This document shows, piece after piece, positions 16,203-24,964 of a stretch of DNA of 64,000 nucleotides (its first letter is position 1; each line of letters opens with the position of its first letter). Where the stretch lies: NCBI RefSeq assembly GCF_003086895.1, contig NZ_CP026004.1, forward strand, positions 434,074-498,073, in the 5' to 3' direction. The notes beneath the pieces are model-generated. The model was not told the DNA's origin and searched no databases. It worked only from the letters and a program-made list of their open reading frames with translations. The DNA comes from Stenotrophomonas sp. ESTM1D_MKCIP4_1 (lineage in GTDB: Bacteria; Pseudomonadota; Gammaproteobacteria; Xanthomonadales; Xanthomonadaceae). The translations under genes and the position numbers were made by a program.

Positions 16203-16955
16203 ATGAACGCCTCCACGCCTGCGCGCTCGCGCGCCATCGGCCTGGTCGGTTTTGACGGTGACGACACGCTGTGGAAGAGCGAGGACTACTACCGCAAGGC
16301 CGAGCAGGATTACCTGGACCTGCTGTCGCGCTATGTCGATGTGCACGACACCCAGACCGCCCGCCACCTGCTGGAAGTGCAGCAGCGCAACCTGGCCGTG
16401 TTCGGCTACGGCGTGAAGGGCATGGTCCTGTCGATGATCGAAGCCGCCATCGACATCACCGGCCAGCGCATCGACGCCAAGGACATCCAGCGCATGCTGG
16501 ACATCGGCCATGACACCCTGCGCCACCCGGTCGACCTGATCGACGGCGTGCGCGAATCGGTGGCCGCCATCGCCGAGCACTACCCGGTGGTACTGATCAC
16601 CAAGGGCGATCTGTTCCACCAGGAAGCCAAGATCAATGTGGCCAACCTGCGCGAATTGTTCCCACGCATCGAGATCGTCTCGGAAAAGGACCCGGAGACC
16701 TACGCCCGCGTGCTGGCCGAGTTCGACCTGCCGATGCAGCAGTTCGTGATGGTGGGCAACTCGCTGCGTTCGGACATCGAACCGGTGGTGACGCTGGGCG
16801 GTTGGGGCGTGCATACCCCGTACGCCGTGACCTGGGCGCATGAAACCCAGCATGGCGTGGCCGACGACGAGCCGCGCATGGTCACCGCCGATACCGCCTG
16901 GGATTGGCCGGCCGCGCTGGCTGCCATCGAGGCCAAGGCGGCTGCCACGGCCTGA
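16203..16955 (+). CDS. HAD-superfamily hydrolase
   Basis: The 250-residue protein has the HAD motifs in order: motif I GFDGDDTLW (nucleophile and acid/base Asp), motif II ITKGD, motif III lysine in EKDPETY, and motif IV VGNSLRSDIEP. An alpha-helical C1-type cap lies between motifs I and II. It is a cytoplasmic phosphatase-like enzyme; the substrate is not evident. The ATG at 16203 begins MNAST; the ribosome site upstream is weak. It is followed 31 bases later by a small exported protein gene. Confidence 0.88.
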   Translation: MNASTPARSRAIGLVGFDGDDTLWKSEDYYRKAEQDYLDLLSRYVDVHDTQTARHLLEVQQRNLAVFGYGVKGMVLSMIEAAIDITGQRIDAKDIQRMLDIGHDTLRHPVDLIDGVRESVAAIAEHYPVVLITKGDLFHQEAKINVANLRELFPRIEIVSEKDPETYARVLAEFDLPMQQFVMVGNSLRSDIEPVVTLGGWGVHTPYAVTWAHETQHGVADDEPRMVTADTAWDWPAALAAIEAKAAATA

Positions 16956-16986
16956 CAGGGCCGGGCGGCTGCGGCAGAATCGGGGC

Positions 16987-17475
16987 ATGAACCGTGTCCC
17001 GACCCTGCTGCTGTCGCTCCTGCTGCTGTCGCCCGCCACCGTGCTGGCCCAGCAGACTGCCGAGCGTTCGGCGGCCTATACCGTGGAAACCGGTGACCGT
17101 TGGCTGGATGCCCAGCTGCAGGACATCAACCACTACGCCGAACGCTACCCCGATGCCTTCCTCGATGAGGTATCGCGCTATGCCGACGTGCCGCGCGCGT
17201 ACATCAGCGCGCTGTTCACCACCCATGGCTGGCAGGCCGGCGATATCTACTTCGCCTGCTTCTGGGCCAAGGCCAGCGGCCAGACCTGCCGTGACAGCGT
17301 GCGCGCCTTCAGCCAGAACCCCGACGGGGGTTGGGAGGCGGTGGTCACGCGCATGCCGGTGAAGCCGGACAATCTGCACCTCCGCGCCGTGCGCCACGCC
17401 GTCGTGGCCAGCTTCGAGCACTGGGACCGGCCGATCACCCTGGATGCCACCCTGAAGCGCCAGCTCAACCGGTAG
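16987..17475 (+). CDS. exported hypothetical protein
   Basis: The 162-residue product has a leucine-rich signal peptide cleaved near VLAQQ (about residue 21). The mature part contains four Cys/Trp-containing segments (FACFWAKASGQTC gives two cysteines that could form a disulfide) and the segment DINHYAERYPDAFLDEVSRY. I do not recognise the family. The upstream HAD gene ends 31 bases before, so the two may be co-transcribed. Its TAG stop codon lies inside the GTAG end of the SMAG pair that follows. Confidence 0.75.
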   Translation: MNRVPTLLLSLLLLSPATVLAQQTAERSAAYTVETGDRWLDAQLQDINHYAERYPDAFLDEVSRYADVPRAYISALFTTHGWQAGDIYFACFWAKASGQTCRDSVRAFSQNPDGGWEAVVTRMPVKPDNLHLRAVRHAVVASFEHWDRPITLDATLKRQLNR

Positions 17476-17527
17476 TGCCGGCCGCTGGCCGGCTCCCGCT
17501 GCGTTGCCGGCCAGCGGCCGGCACTAG
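17472..17527. repeat. pair of inverted SMAG dyads
   Basis: GTAGTGCCGGCCGCTGGCCG followed after a short spacer by its inverse ending CACTAG. The first GTAG supplies the TAG stop of the preceding gene. Confidence 0.85.
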
Positions 17528-17615
17528 CGGCATGTTGCTGTGCGTATCGCCGCCATCGCGCACTCCGGCGACAATAGGGTTCTCGCCGTTCCCCGTTCCC
17601 GCATTCGAGTGACTG

Positions 17616-18980
17616 ATGAGCGCCTCTTTCGTTTCGCCTGATGTGATCCGCCGCCTGTTCGCCCAGGCCATGTCCCGCATGTACCGCACCGAAGTGCCGC
17701 TGTACGGCACCCTGGTGGAACTGGTGGAGCGGATCAACGCGCAGGTGCTGGACCAGGACCCGGCGCTGGCCGCGCAGCTGCAGCGCAACGACGAACGCGC
17801 GCGCCTGGACGAAGAGCGGCACGGCGCGATCCGCGTGGGCACCGCGCAGGAACTGGCCACGCTGCGCCGCCTGTTCGCGGTGATGGGCATGTTCCCGGTG
17901 GCCTACTACGATCTGTCGGTGGCCGGCGTGCCGGTGCACTCCACGGCATTCCGTCCGCTTACCGGCGCGGCCCTGGCGCAGAACCCGTTCCGCGTGTTCA
18001 CCTCGCTGCTGCGCCTGGAGCTGATCGAAGACGAGACCCTGCGTGCCGAGTCCGCACGCATCCTCGAGCGCCGCCGCATCTTCACCGAGGGCGCACTGGC
18101 ACTCATCGACCAGGCCGAGCGTGATGGTGGCCTGTCGCAGGCCGATGCCGAGCGCTTCGTTGCCGAAGCGCTGGAAACCTTCCGCTGGCACGGCGATGCC
18201 ACTGTTGACCTGCCCACCTACCACGCGCTGCACGATGCGCACCGGCTGGTGGCCGACGTGGTCAGCTTCCGCGGCCCGCACATCAACCACCTCACCCCGC
18301 GCACGCTGGATATCGACGCCGCACAGGCGGCCATGATCGAACACGGCATGGCGGCAAAGGCGGTCATCGAAGGCCCGCCGCGCCGCGCCTGCCCGATCCT
18401 GCTGCGGCAGACCAGCTTCAAGGCGCTGGAAGAGGCGGTGCATTTCCCGGGTGGCGAAGGTGGCGCTGCCGGTACGCACACCGCGCGCTTTGGCGAAATC
18501 GAGCAGCGTGGCCTGGCCCTCACCCCGAAGGGCCGCGCGCTGTACGACCAGCTGCTGGCGCAGGCACGCGACGCCGGTGGCGCCGGCAGCACCGGTGGGG
18601 ATTACGGCCAGCGCCTGCAGGCGGTGTTCGCCAGCTTCCCCGATGACCACGACACGCTGCGTCAGGAAGGGCTGGGCTATTACCGCTACCAGCTGACCGA
18701 CGCCGGCCGCGCCGCACCGGAACGCGTGGCCGATCTGCCGGCCGAAGTGCTGGTGGCCACGGGTCTGGCCACGGCCGATCCCATCGTCTACGAAGATTTC
18801 CTGCCGGTCAGCGCGGCCGGTATTTTCCAGTCCAACCTGGGCGGCGAAGAACAGCGCGCGTATGCCGCGCACGCCAACCGCGAAGCGTTCGAGCAGGCGA
18901 TGGGCGTGGCGGTGAACGATGAGTTCGAGATCTACGAGCTGCTGCAGGCTGAATCGCTGGCAGCGCTGCGCACGGTTTGA
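17616..18980 (+). CDS. hglS: 2-oxoadipate dioxygenase/decarboxylase-like protein (DUF1338, HglS/YdcJ family)
   Basis: The 454-residue protein matches the DUF1338 family throughout: VPVHSTAFRP and GPHINHLTPR carry histidine ligands for iron, and TARFGEIEQRG carries the metal-binding Glu. HglS of Pseudomonas putida converts 2-oxoadipate to D-2-hydroxyglutarate in D-lysine breakdown, using Fe(II) and oxygen. Length is typical. No other lysine-catabolic gene is nearby, so the pathway link rests on family membership only. The preceding spacer holds a SMAG pair, and another follows the stop, so it appears to be a single-gene transcript. The start ATG at 17616 has no strong ribosome site. Confidence 0.85.
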   Translation: MSASFVSPDVIRRLFAQAMSRMYRTEVPLYGTLVELVERINAQVLDQDPALAAQLQRNDERARLDEERHGAIRVGTAQELATLRRLFAVMGMFPVAYYDLSVAGVPVHSTAFRPLTGAALAQNPFRVFTSLLRLELIEDETLRAESARILERRRIFTEGALALIDQAERDGGLSQADAERFVAEALETFRWHGDATVDLPTYHALHDAHRLVADVVSFRGPHINHLTPRTLDIDAAQAAMIEHGMAAKAVIEGPPRRACPILLRQTSFKALEEAVHFPGGEGGAAGTHTARFGEIEQRGLALTPKGRALYDQLLAQARDAGGAGSTGGDYGQRLQAVFASFPDDHDTLRQEGLGYYRYQLTDAGRAAPERVADLPAEVLVATGLATADPIVYEDFLPVSAAGIFQSNLGGEEQRAYAAHANREAFEQAMGVAVNDEFEIYELLQAESLAALRTV

Positions 18981-18982
18981 AG

Positions 18983-19036
18983 GTAGCGCCGGCCGCTGGC
19001 CGGCTTTTCCGACAGCCGGCCAGCGGCCGGCTCTAC
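18983..19036. repeat. pair of inverted SMAG dyads
   Basis: GTAGCGCCGGCCGCTGGCCG and its inverse ending CTCTAC, joined by a short spacer with TTTTCC, directly after the HglS-like gene. Confidence 0.85.
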
Positions 19037-19103
19037 CTGGGGTCAGATCCCTTTCCGTATCCGGGGTCAGATCCCTTTTCGGCAGAAAAGGGCTCTGACC
19101 CCG
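19037..19103. repeat. GGGGTCAGA-type hairpin repeat, first cluster
   Basis: A lone GGGGTCAGATCCCTTTCC half lies at about 19039-19056. A full dyad follows: GGGGTCAGATCCCTTTTC and, after GGCA, its near inverse GAAAAGGGCTCTGACCCC. The same unit recurs at 20886-20983. This REP-like sequence is distinct from SMAG. Confidence 0.85.
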
Positions 19104-19110
19104 AACGCCA

Positions 19111-20625
19111 TCACGCCTTCATCGTGCCGGTATCCAGCCAACGCTGGTGCCACGACAACGCTTCCGGCAGCAGGTGCGGGGTATGCTTGCCGTAGCTCTC
19201 GCGGCTGGCGCGGTCGAAGTAATCCTGCAGCTGCGGGCGGAAATCCGGGTGCGCGCAGTTGTCGATCAGCACCTGCGCGCGCTTGCGCGGGGTCAGTCCG
19301 CGCAGATCGGCCAGGCCCTGTTCGGTCACGATCACCGACACGTCGTGTTCGGTGTGATCGACGTGGCTGGCCATCGGCACGATCGCCGAAATGGTGCCGT
19401 TCTTTGCCGTGGACGGGCTCAGGAACGCCGACAGGAAACCGTTGCGGGCGAAGTCACCCGAACCGCCGATGCCGTTCATGATGCGGGTGCCCATCACGTG
19501 CGTCGAATTGACGTTGCCGTAGAGGTCCACTTCGATCATGCCGTTCATGCCGATGCAGCCCAGGCGGCGCACCAGTTCCGGGTGGTTGGAGATTTCCTGC
19601 GTGCGCATGATGATGCGCTCGCGGTAGAAATCGATGCGTTCCTTGAACGTCTCGTTGGCCTGCGGGCTCAGCGCGAAGCCGGTGCACGAGGCATAGCTCA
19701 GCACGCCGTCACGCAGCAGGTCCAGCATGCCGTCCTGGATCACCTCGGTGAACGCGGCCAGATCGCGGAAACCGCTCTTGGCCAGGCCGGCCAGCACCGC
19801 ATTGGGAATGTTGCCCACGCCCGACTGCAGCGGCAGCAGGTTCGGCGGCAGGCGGCCCTTCTTCACCTCGTGCTGCAGGAACTCGATCAGGTGCGAAGCA
19901 ATCTGCTCGCTGGTCGCATCGATCGGGCTGAACGGGCTGTTGCGGTCCGGGCCGTTGGTGCGCACCACCGCCACGATCTTGTCCGGGTCGCAGCGCAGCG
20001 CGGTATCACCGATGCGGTCGTTGGCATTGACCAGCGGAATCGGCTTGCGGTGCGGCGGCAGTGCGGTGCCGTAGTAGATGTCATGCATGCCGTCCACGCC
20101 GGCCGGCTGCCAGTCGTTGACCTCGACGATGACCTTCTTGGCCAGGTCCAGCCAGGTCTTGTTGTTGCCCACCGAGGTGGAAGGCACCAGCGAACCGTCC
20201 TCGCGGATGGCCGACACCTCGATCACCGCCGTGTCGATCTCGCCGTAGAAGCCGAACCACACATGCTGGGCGACATGGCTCAGGTGGATGTCGATGTAAT
20301 CCAACTTGCCCTCGTTGATGCGGTTGCGCGCATCCGGGTCGCTCTGGAACGGCATGCGCATGGCGATGCCATCGGCCTTGGCCAGCGCGCCATCCAGTTC
20401 CGGTGCGGTCGAGGCGCCGGTCATCAGCTTGATCTGGAACGGCTGGCCCTGGGCGTGCACCGCCTCGATGCGGCGGGCGAGTTCGACCGGAACGGCCTTG
20501 GGGTAACCGGAACCGGTGAAGCCACTCATGGCGACGGTTTCACCGGGCTGGATCAGCGCGGCTGCGGCCTCGGCGGAGACCACGCGGTCACGGAGACGCG
20601 CGTTGGCGATGCGATCAACAGACAT
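19111..20625 (-). CDS. succinyl-CoA:acetate CoA-transferase (AarC-like)
   Basis: The 504-residue protein is of the acetyl-CoA hydrolase/transferase family. The catalytic glutamate falls at residue 294 in AFTEVIQDG, the position used by AarC of Acetobacter aceti, and the CoA-binding loop GVGNIPNAV is at about 269-277. The length also fits AarC. Such enzymes exchange CoA between succinyl-CoA and acetate, linking acetate use to the TCA cycle. It is transcribed alone and divergently from the candidate RNA at 20708. The start MSVDRIANARLRDR is typical of the family. A 4-hydroxybutyrate or propionate specificity cannot be excluded from sequence alone. Confidence 0.9.
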   Translation of the reverse strand: MSVDRIANARLRDRVVSAEAAAALIQPGETVAMSGFTGSGYPKAVPVELARRIEAVHAQGQPFQIKLMTGASTAPELDGALAKADGIAMRMPFQSDPDARNRINEGKLDYIDIHLSHVAQHVWFGFYGEIDTAVIEVSAIREDGSLVPSTSVGNNKTWLDLAKKVIVEVNDWQPAGVDGMHDIYYGTALPPHRKPIPLVNANDRIGDTALRCDPDKIVAVVRTNGPDRNSPFSPIDATSEQIASHLIEFLQHEVKKGRLPPNLLPLQSGVGNIPNAVLAGLAKSGFRDLAAFTEVIQDGMLDLLRDGVLSYASCTGFALSPQANETFKERIDFYRERIIMRTQEISNHPELVRRLGCIGMNGMIEVDLYGNVNSTHVMGTRIMNGIGGSGDFARNGFLSAFLSPSTAKNGTISAIVPMASHVDHTEHDVSVIVTEQGLADLRGLTPRKRAQVLIDNCAHPDFRPQLQDYFDRASRESYGKHTPHLLPEALSWHQRWLDTGTMKA

Positions 20626-20707
20626 GACGACACGTGTTTCAGGGGGGAATGGCGATTATCGGCCATCCCCTGCCGTACGGGGCGTTCTACCTTCGTGGAA
20701 TGGCTTT

Positions 20708-20851
20708 TCCGGGCTGCGGGCTACCGTACCCACCAGTTCTGTTTTGCAGTGCAGCGTGCAATGTCCTTCCGCAGCCCGCAGGATGGCCCTGCATCCCGAC
20801 GTGGGGGAGGGAGCAGAGCCCGCTGGCAGTTCGCTGCAAGCGGGCTTTTTT
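20708..20851 (+). ncRNA. candidate structured small RNA with its own terminator
   Basis: A ten-base stem pairs CGGGCTGCGG (20710-20719) with CCGCAGCCCG (20769-20778). Inside it TTGCA/TGCAA forms a smaller hairpin (about 20744-20761). An intrinsic terminator follows at 20817-20851. No open frame of credible composition fits. It lies alone between the divergent CoA transferase gene and glnE. I could not match it to a named RNA family; the 5' end is a guess, and promoter elements are not clear. Confidence 0.5.
20817..20851 (+). terminator. intrinsic terminator of the candidate small RNA
   Basis: Stem AGCCCGCT/AGCGGGCT with an internal GCAG/CTGC pairing in the loop, followed by a run of six T. 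Confidence 0.9.
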
Positions 20852-20885
20852 ATTGCTCGATGCCCAAGCTGAATACGCGCTGGGC

Positions 20886-20983
20886 GGGGTCGGATCCTTT
20901 TGCCAACGGCAAAAGGCTCTGACCCCATCCGCGGTAATCAAGGGGGTCAGAGCCCTTTGCCGATGGCAAAGGGATCCGACCCC
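20886..20983. repeat. GGGGTC-type hairpin repeats, second cluster
   Basis: Two full dyads, 20886-20926 and 20943-20983. Each has GGGGTC(G/A)GA and TC(T/C)GACCCC ends and CCTTTTGCC/GGCAAAAGG-type inner arms. The two units are inverted relative to each other, making a larger nested palindrome just upstream of glnE. Confidence 0.88.
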
Positions 20984-20985
20984 AT

Positions 20986-21006
20986 CCGGCCAGCGGCCGG
21001 CACTAC
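20986..21006. repeat. SMAG-type dyad upstream of glnE
   Basis: CCGGCCAGCGGCCGG followed by CACTAC, ending 20 bases before the glnE start. Confidence 0.75.
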
Positions 21007-21026
21007 CGGGTCGATACAATCGGGGC

Positions 21027-23822
21027 ATGACCCTCGCCCCCGCTGAACTGCCCGCCACCCTGCAGCCTCTGGTCGACCGCGCGCTGGCGCGCCTGTCCCA
21101 GGCCGTGCCCGAGCCGCTCCCCGCCGAACAGCTGCCGTTCCTGGCCGCCCTGGCGGTGGCCAGCGACTTCGCCCTGGACACCCTGGTGCGTCAGCCGGCC
21201 CTGCTGGCCCATCTGGCCCAGCCCGGCTGCCCGCCGCTGCCACCGCCCGTGCTGGACCCGCAGCAGCCCAGCGATTGGCCCGCGCAGCTGCGCCGCTGGC
21301 GCACCGCCATGTCCACCCGCCTGGTCTGGCGCGATCTGGCCGGCCTGGATGACGTGCCGCAGACCCTGGCCGGCGCCACCACCCTGGCCGAAGCGTGCCT
21401 GCGCCTGGCGCTGGACGCGCTGCAGCAGGAATTCGCCCAGCGCCACGGCGTCATCCGCGACGACCACGGCCAGCCCCTGCAGCTGGTGGTGTTCGGCCTG
21501 GGCAAGCTGGGCGGTGGCGAGCTCAACTTCAGTTCCGATATCGATCTGGTCTACGCCTACGCCCAGGGCGGCGAATCCGATGGCCCGCGCCCGCTGGCGG
21601 CTGAGGAATACTTCGCCCGCCTCGGCCAGCGCCTGGCCAAGCTGCTGGACGACACCACCGTCGATGGGTTCAGCCACCGCGTCGACCTGCGCCTGCGCCC
21701 GTTCGGCAGTGCCGGCCGCGTGGCGTTGTCGTTCGCGGCGATGGACCAGTACTTCCAGCGCGAGGGCCGCGACTGGGAACGCTACGCCTGGTTGAAGGCG
21801 CGCGCGGTGGCGGGCGATATCGCCGCCGGTGAAGCGTGGCTGCAGACCCTGCGTCCGTTCGTCTACCGGCGCTATCTCGATTTCACCGCGCTGGACGGCC
21901 TGCGCGAGATGAAAGCGGCGATCACCGCCGAGGTCGCGCGCCGCGAGCTGCACGAAGACATCAAGCGTGGTGCCGGTGGCATCCGCGAAATCGAATTCCT
22001 GTGCCAGGCGCTGCAGCTGATCCGCGCCGGGCGCGAGCCCGTGCTGCGCGAGCGGCGCCTGCTGGTGGCCCTGCCCGCGCTGGTCAACGCCGGCCAGATC
22101 GCGCCCGAAGATGGTGCCGCGCTGGGCGAGGCCTATCTGTTCCTGCGCCGGCTGGAAAACCGCCTGCAGATGCTGCGCGACGCACAGACCCACGTGCTGC
22201 CCAGCGATCCGCTCGATCGCCAGCGCATCGCCCTCGGCCTGGGCTACCCGGCGTGGGATGACCTGCGCGCGGCCCTGACCGCGCAGCAGCAGCGCGTCAG
22301 CACCGAATTTGCCGCGCTGCTGGCCCCGCGCAAGGGGCAGGCCGCCCCCGACGCGCTGGCCAGCTACTGGCGCAGCCTGCCCGAAGGCAGCAACAGCGAA
22401 CTGCTGGCCGAGGCCGGTTTCTTCGATGCCAACGGCGCCGACCAGTCACTGCGCGATTTCGCCCAGAGCACCGGCGTGAAGTCATTGTCCGATGCCGCGC
22501 GTGCGCGCCTGGACCGCGTGTTGCCGGCGCTGCTGCATGCCGCCACGCGTTCGCCGCAGCCCGATGCCGCACTCAAGCGCGTGCTGGGCCTGCTGCAGGC
22601 GGTACTGCGCCGGACCAGCTATCTGGCGCTGCTGGACGAACAACCCAGCGCCCTGGCGCGGCTCGTGGACGTGCTGGCGCGCAGCGCGCTGCTGGCCGAA
22701 CGCCTGGTGGCCTATCCGCTGCTGCTGGACGAACTGCTGGATGTACGCGTCTCCGGGCCGATGCCGGATTTCGCCGGCATGCTGGCCGAATGCCAGCAGG
22801 TGCTGCCGGTGGAAGATCCCGAGTCGCAACTGCGCTGGCTCAATGAAACGCGGCTGGCCCTCAGCTTCCGCATGGCGATGGCCACGCTGGATGGCCGCCA
22901 GGGTGCCGTGGACAGTACCCGCCAACTGGCCGAACTGGCGCAGGCGGTGGTCATCACCGTGCTGAAACTGGCCGAGGCGGACATGCGCGCCGCGCATGGC
23001 ATCGTGCCCGGAGGCCGCTTCGCCATCATCGGCTACGGCAGCCTGGGCGGGTTGGAACTGGGCTTCGGCTCGGATCTGGATCTGGTGTTCCTGCACGACC
23101 ATCCTGCCGGCCTGGACGCCAGCGACGGCGCTCGCCCACTGGAACCTGGGCGCTGGTATGCGCGCCTGGCGCAGAAGGTGATGGCCCTGCTGGGCGCGGT
23201 CACCGCCGCCGGCCGCCTGTACGACATCGATGTGCGCCTGCGCCCGGATGGCGGCAAGGGCTCGCTGGTGTCCTCGTTGGCCAGCTACACCGAATACCAG
23301 CGCGAACGCGCCTGGACCTGGGAACACCAGGCCCTGGTACGCGCTCGCGGCGTGGCGGGTGACGCCAGCCTGCTGGCTGACTTCGAGCAGGTACGCGCAC
23401 AGACCCTGGGGCGCGCGCGCGACCCCGGCACGCTGTATGCCGACGTGCTGAAGATGCGCGGGCGCATGCGCACCGAACTGGACCGCAGCGATGCGGCGCG
23501 GCTGGACCTGAAACAGGGTGCGGGTGGCGTGGTCGATCTGGAGTTCCTGCTGCAGACCGGCGTGCTGGATCGTGCCGTCCAGCACACCGCGCTGCTGCAG
23601 CCGCGCGATACACCCTCGCTGATTGATGCGCTGGCGGCTGCCGGTTTCCTGCCGGTTGGAACCGCACACGCGTTGCACGGCGCGCATGCCACGCTGCTGG
23701 ACGTGGGCCTGGCCTGCACGCTGGATCGTCGCCCGCGGCTGGCGCCCACCACCCCGGCAATTGAAGAAGCGTGTGCGGCGATCCGTGCCGCGTGCGTGGC
23801 GGCGGAACTGCCGTTTGCCTGA
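21027..23822 (+). CDS. glnE: bifunctional glutamine synthetase adenylyltransferase/adenylyl-removing enzyme
   Basis: The 931-residue protein has two nucleotidyltransferase domains, as in GlnE. The N-terminal adenylyl-removing half carries [20 protein letters not shown] (about residues 155-174). The C-terminal adenylyltransferase half carries [20 protein letters not shown] (about 669-688). A GlnD-type PII-uridylyltransferase helical linker follows each. The enzyme attaches or removes AMP on a glutamine synthetase tyrosine in response to PII and glutamine, tuning nitrogen assimilation. The ATG at 21027 gives the usual length; the frame is open far upstream, but only through repeats. It is transcribed as a single gene, with a repeat-crowded leader. 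Confidence 0.97.
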   Translation: MTLAPAELPATLQPLVDRALARLSQAVPEPLPAEQLPFLAALAVASDFALDTLVRQPALLAHLAQPGCPPLPPPVLDPQQPSDWPAQLRRWRTAMSTRLVWRDLAGLDDVPQTLAGATTLAEACLRLALDALQQEFAQRHGVIRDDHGQPLQLVVFGLGKLGGGELNFSSDIDLVYAYAQGGESDGPRPLAAEEYFARLGQRLAKLLDDTTVDGFSHRVDLRLRPFGSAGRVALSFAAMDQYFQREGRDWERYAWLKARAVAGDIAAGEAWLQTLRPFVYRRYLDFTALDGLREMKAAITAEVARRELHEDIKRGAGGIREIEFLCQALQLIRAGREPVLRERRLLVALPALVNAGQIAPEDGAALGEAYLFLRRLENRLQMLRDAQTHVLPSDPLDRQRIALGLGYPAWDDLRAALTAQQQRVSTEFAALLAPRKGQAAPDALASYWRSLPEGSNSELLAEAGFFDANGADQSLRDFAQSTGVKSLSDAARARLDRVLPALLHAATRSPQPDAALKRVLGLLQAVLRRTSYLALLDEQPSALARLVDVLARSALLAERLVAYPLLLDELLDVRVSGPMPDFAGMLAECQQVLPVEDPESQLRWLNETRLALSFRMAMATLDGRQGAVDSTRQLAELAQAVVITVLKLAEADMRAAHGIVPGGRFAIIGYGSLGGLELGFGSDLDLVFLHDHPAGLDASDGARPLEPGRWYARLAQKVMALLGAVTAAGRLYDIDVRLRPDGGKGSLVSSLASYTEYQRERAWTWEHQALVRARGVAGDASLLADFEQVRAQTLGRARDPGTLYADVLKMRGRMRTELDRSDAARLDLKQGAGGVVDLEFLLQTGVLDRAVQHTALLQPRDTPSLIDALAAAGFLPVGTAHALHGAHATLLDVGLACTLDRRPRLAPTTPAIEEACAAIRAACVAAELPFA

Positions 23823-23831
23823 TCTTCAAGG

Positions 23832-23911
23832 GTAGATGCCAACCTTGGTTGGCATGAATGCAATGACCGGGCGGGAACCCGCTTTGGTAGGTGCCGACCG
23901 TTGGTCGGCAC
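23832..23911. repeat. two SMAG-type dyads after glnE
   Basis: GTAGATGCCAACC/GGTTGGCAT at 23832-23854 and GTAGGTGCCGACC/GGTCGGCAC at 23887-23911, between the converging glnE and transporter genes. Confidence 0.85.
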
Positions 23912-23917
23912 GCTCCG

Positions 23918-24478
23918 TCACCGCGCGCTGCGCAGCGGCGCCATCTTCCACAACAACGCACGGAACGGGGCCAGCAGGCACACGCCGATGGCCAGCTTCA
24001 CTGCCAGATCGCCCGCCGCCCAACTCACCCACGGCAGGCCAGAACCGACAAACGCGATGGACCAGAAGATGATCGTGTCCAACGTCGCGCTGCAGGTGGT
24101 AGCCACCATCGGTGCACGCCACCAACTGCCACGGCGCAGGCGGTCGAACACGGTGATGTCCAGCAGCTGGGCCACGATGAAGGCCGTGCACGAGGCAATG
24201 GCGATGCGCGGCGTTGCCACCCACACCGACAGCAGCACCGCCACCAGGAAGCCGACCCACGCCACGCGGCGGGCAGGGCCCGGGCCGAAGCGGCGGTTGA
24301 TCAGGTTGCTCACCAGGAATGCGACCGGGTAGCTGAAGGCGCCCCACGTCAGCCAATCGTTGATGGGGTACTGCACCAGCACGTTGGACAGCAGCACCAC
24401 CGCGCCCATGGCCAGCACTGCCAGCACGAGCGCGCGCGGGGTCAGCGGGGCAAACACAGGGTCAGGACGCACGGACAT
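23918..24478 (-). CDS. yhhQ: queuosine precursor transporter (YhhQ/VUT family)
   Basis: A 186-residue polytopic membrane protein with about six helices. It shows the family's conserved segments: AFSYPVAFLVSNLINRRFGP, SCTAFIVAQLLDITVFDRLR and WWRAPMVATTCSATLDTIIF. YhhQ imports the queuosine precursors preQ0 and preQ1 across the inner membrane for modification of tRNA wobble positions. No other queuosine gene is close, and no preQ1 riboswitch is evident in the 109 bases upstream. The start ATG at 24478 gives the usual length; its ribosome site is weak. Confidence 0.9.
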   Translation of the reverse strand: MSVRPDPVFAPLTPRALVLAVLAMGAVVLLSNVLVQYPINDWLTWGAFSYPVAFLVSNLINRRFGPGPARRVAWVGFLVAVLLSVWVATPRIAIASCTAFIVAQLLDITVFDRLRRGSWWRAPMVATTCSATLDTIIFWSIAFVGSGLPWVSWAAGDLAVKLAIGVCLLAPFRALLWKMAPLRSAR

Positions 24479-24587
24479 GGCGAGCCGGGGGAAAGAGGGA
24501 ACCGCCCATTATCCGCCCGGCCACGCGCAACACCAACATCGTCGGTTCAGCCTGGTGGCTGGAAACGCGGCGGGAGCGAGGCGTGCA

Positions 24588-24818
24588 TCAGCGCCGGATT
24601 TCCACGTCGACGCCCTTGCTGGAGAGCTCTTTGCGACACTCAGCGCTGACCGGCGCGATTGGCAGCGGCAATGGGCCATCGCGTGAATCGCGCAGCGCTG
24701 GCTGCTCGCGATAGGCATCCAGCTGTTGCTGGCACTGGTAGGAGAGCGGGTCCAGTTCGGTGGGCGAACTCACGCAGGCGGTGAGCAGGGTGAGTGGCAG
24801 CAGGCACAGCAGGCGCAT
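24588..24818 (-). CDS. small lipoprotein, unknown function
   Basis: The 76-residue product has a classical lipoprotein signal (MRLLCLLPLTLLTACVSSP), with the lipobox LTAC giving a lipid-modified cysteine near residue 14. The mature part has two further cysteines (YQCQQQLDAYRE and AECRKELSSKG) that could form a disulfide in the periplasm. I chose the ATG at 24818, which has GGAG upstream and starts directly at the signal. The family was not recognised. It sits between two unrelated minus-strand genes. Confidence 0.8.
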   Translation of the reverse strand: MRLLCLLPLTLLTACVSSPTELDPLSYQCQQQLDAYREQPALRDSRDGPLPLPIAPVSAECRKELSSKGVDVEIRR

Positions 24819-24879
24819 GGGAACTCCATTTCCGGGGAAGGCCTGGACCATCCTAAAGGGCATGGGCGCCCGTGCAACG

Positions 24880-24964
24880 GTAGAGCCGGCCGCTGGCCGG
24901 CTGATGTGCGGGGTTGCCGGCCAGCGGCCGGCACTACCCGTTGCTGGCCGGCAGCCGGCGCTAC
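24880..24964. repeat. three SMAG-type dyads
   Basis: GTAGAGCCGGCCGCTGGCC, then its inverse ending CACTACC, then CTGGCCGGCAGCCGGCGCTAC. The last CTAC contains the TAG stop of the ELM1-like gene on the minus strand. Confidence 0.85.

Noticed and set aside
20708..20851. 6S RNA or SRP RNA identity for the structured region near glnE
   Set aside because: The SRP tetraloop region and the 6S-type open bubble with long paired ends could not be recognised.
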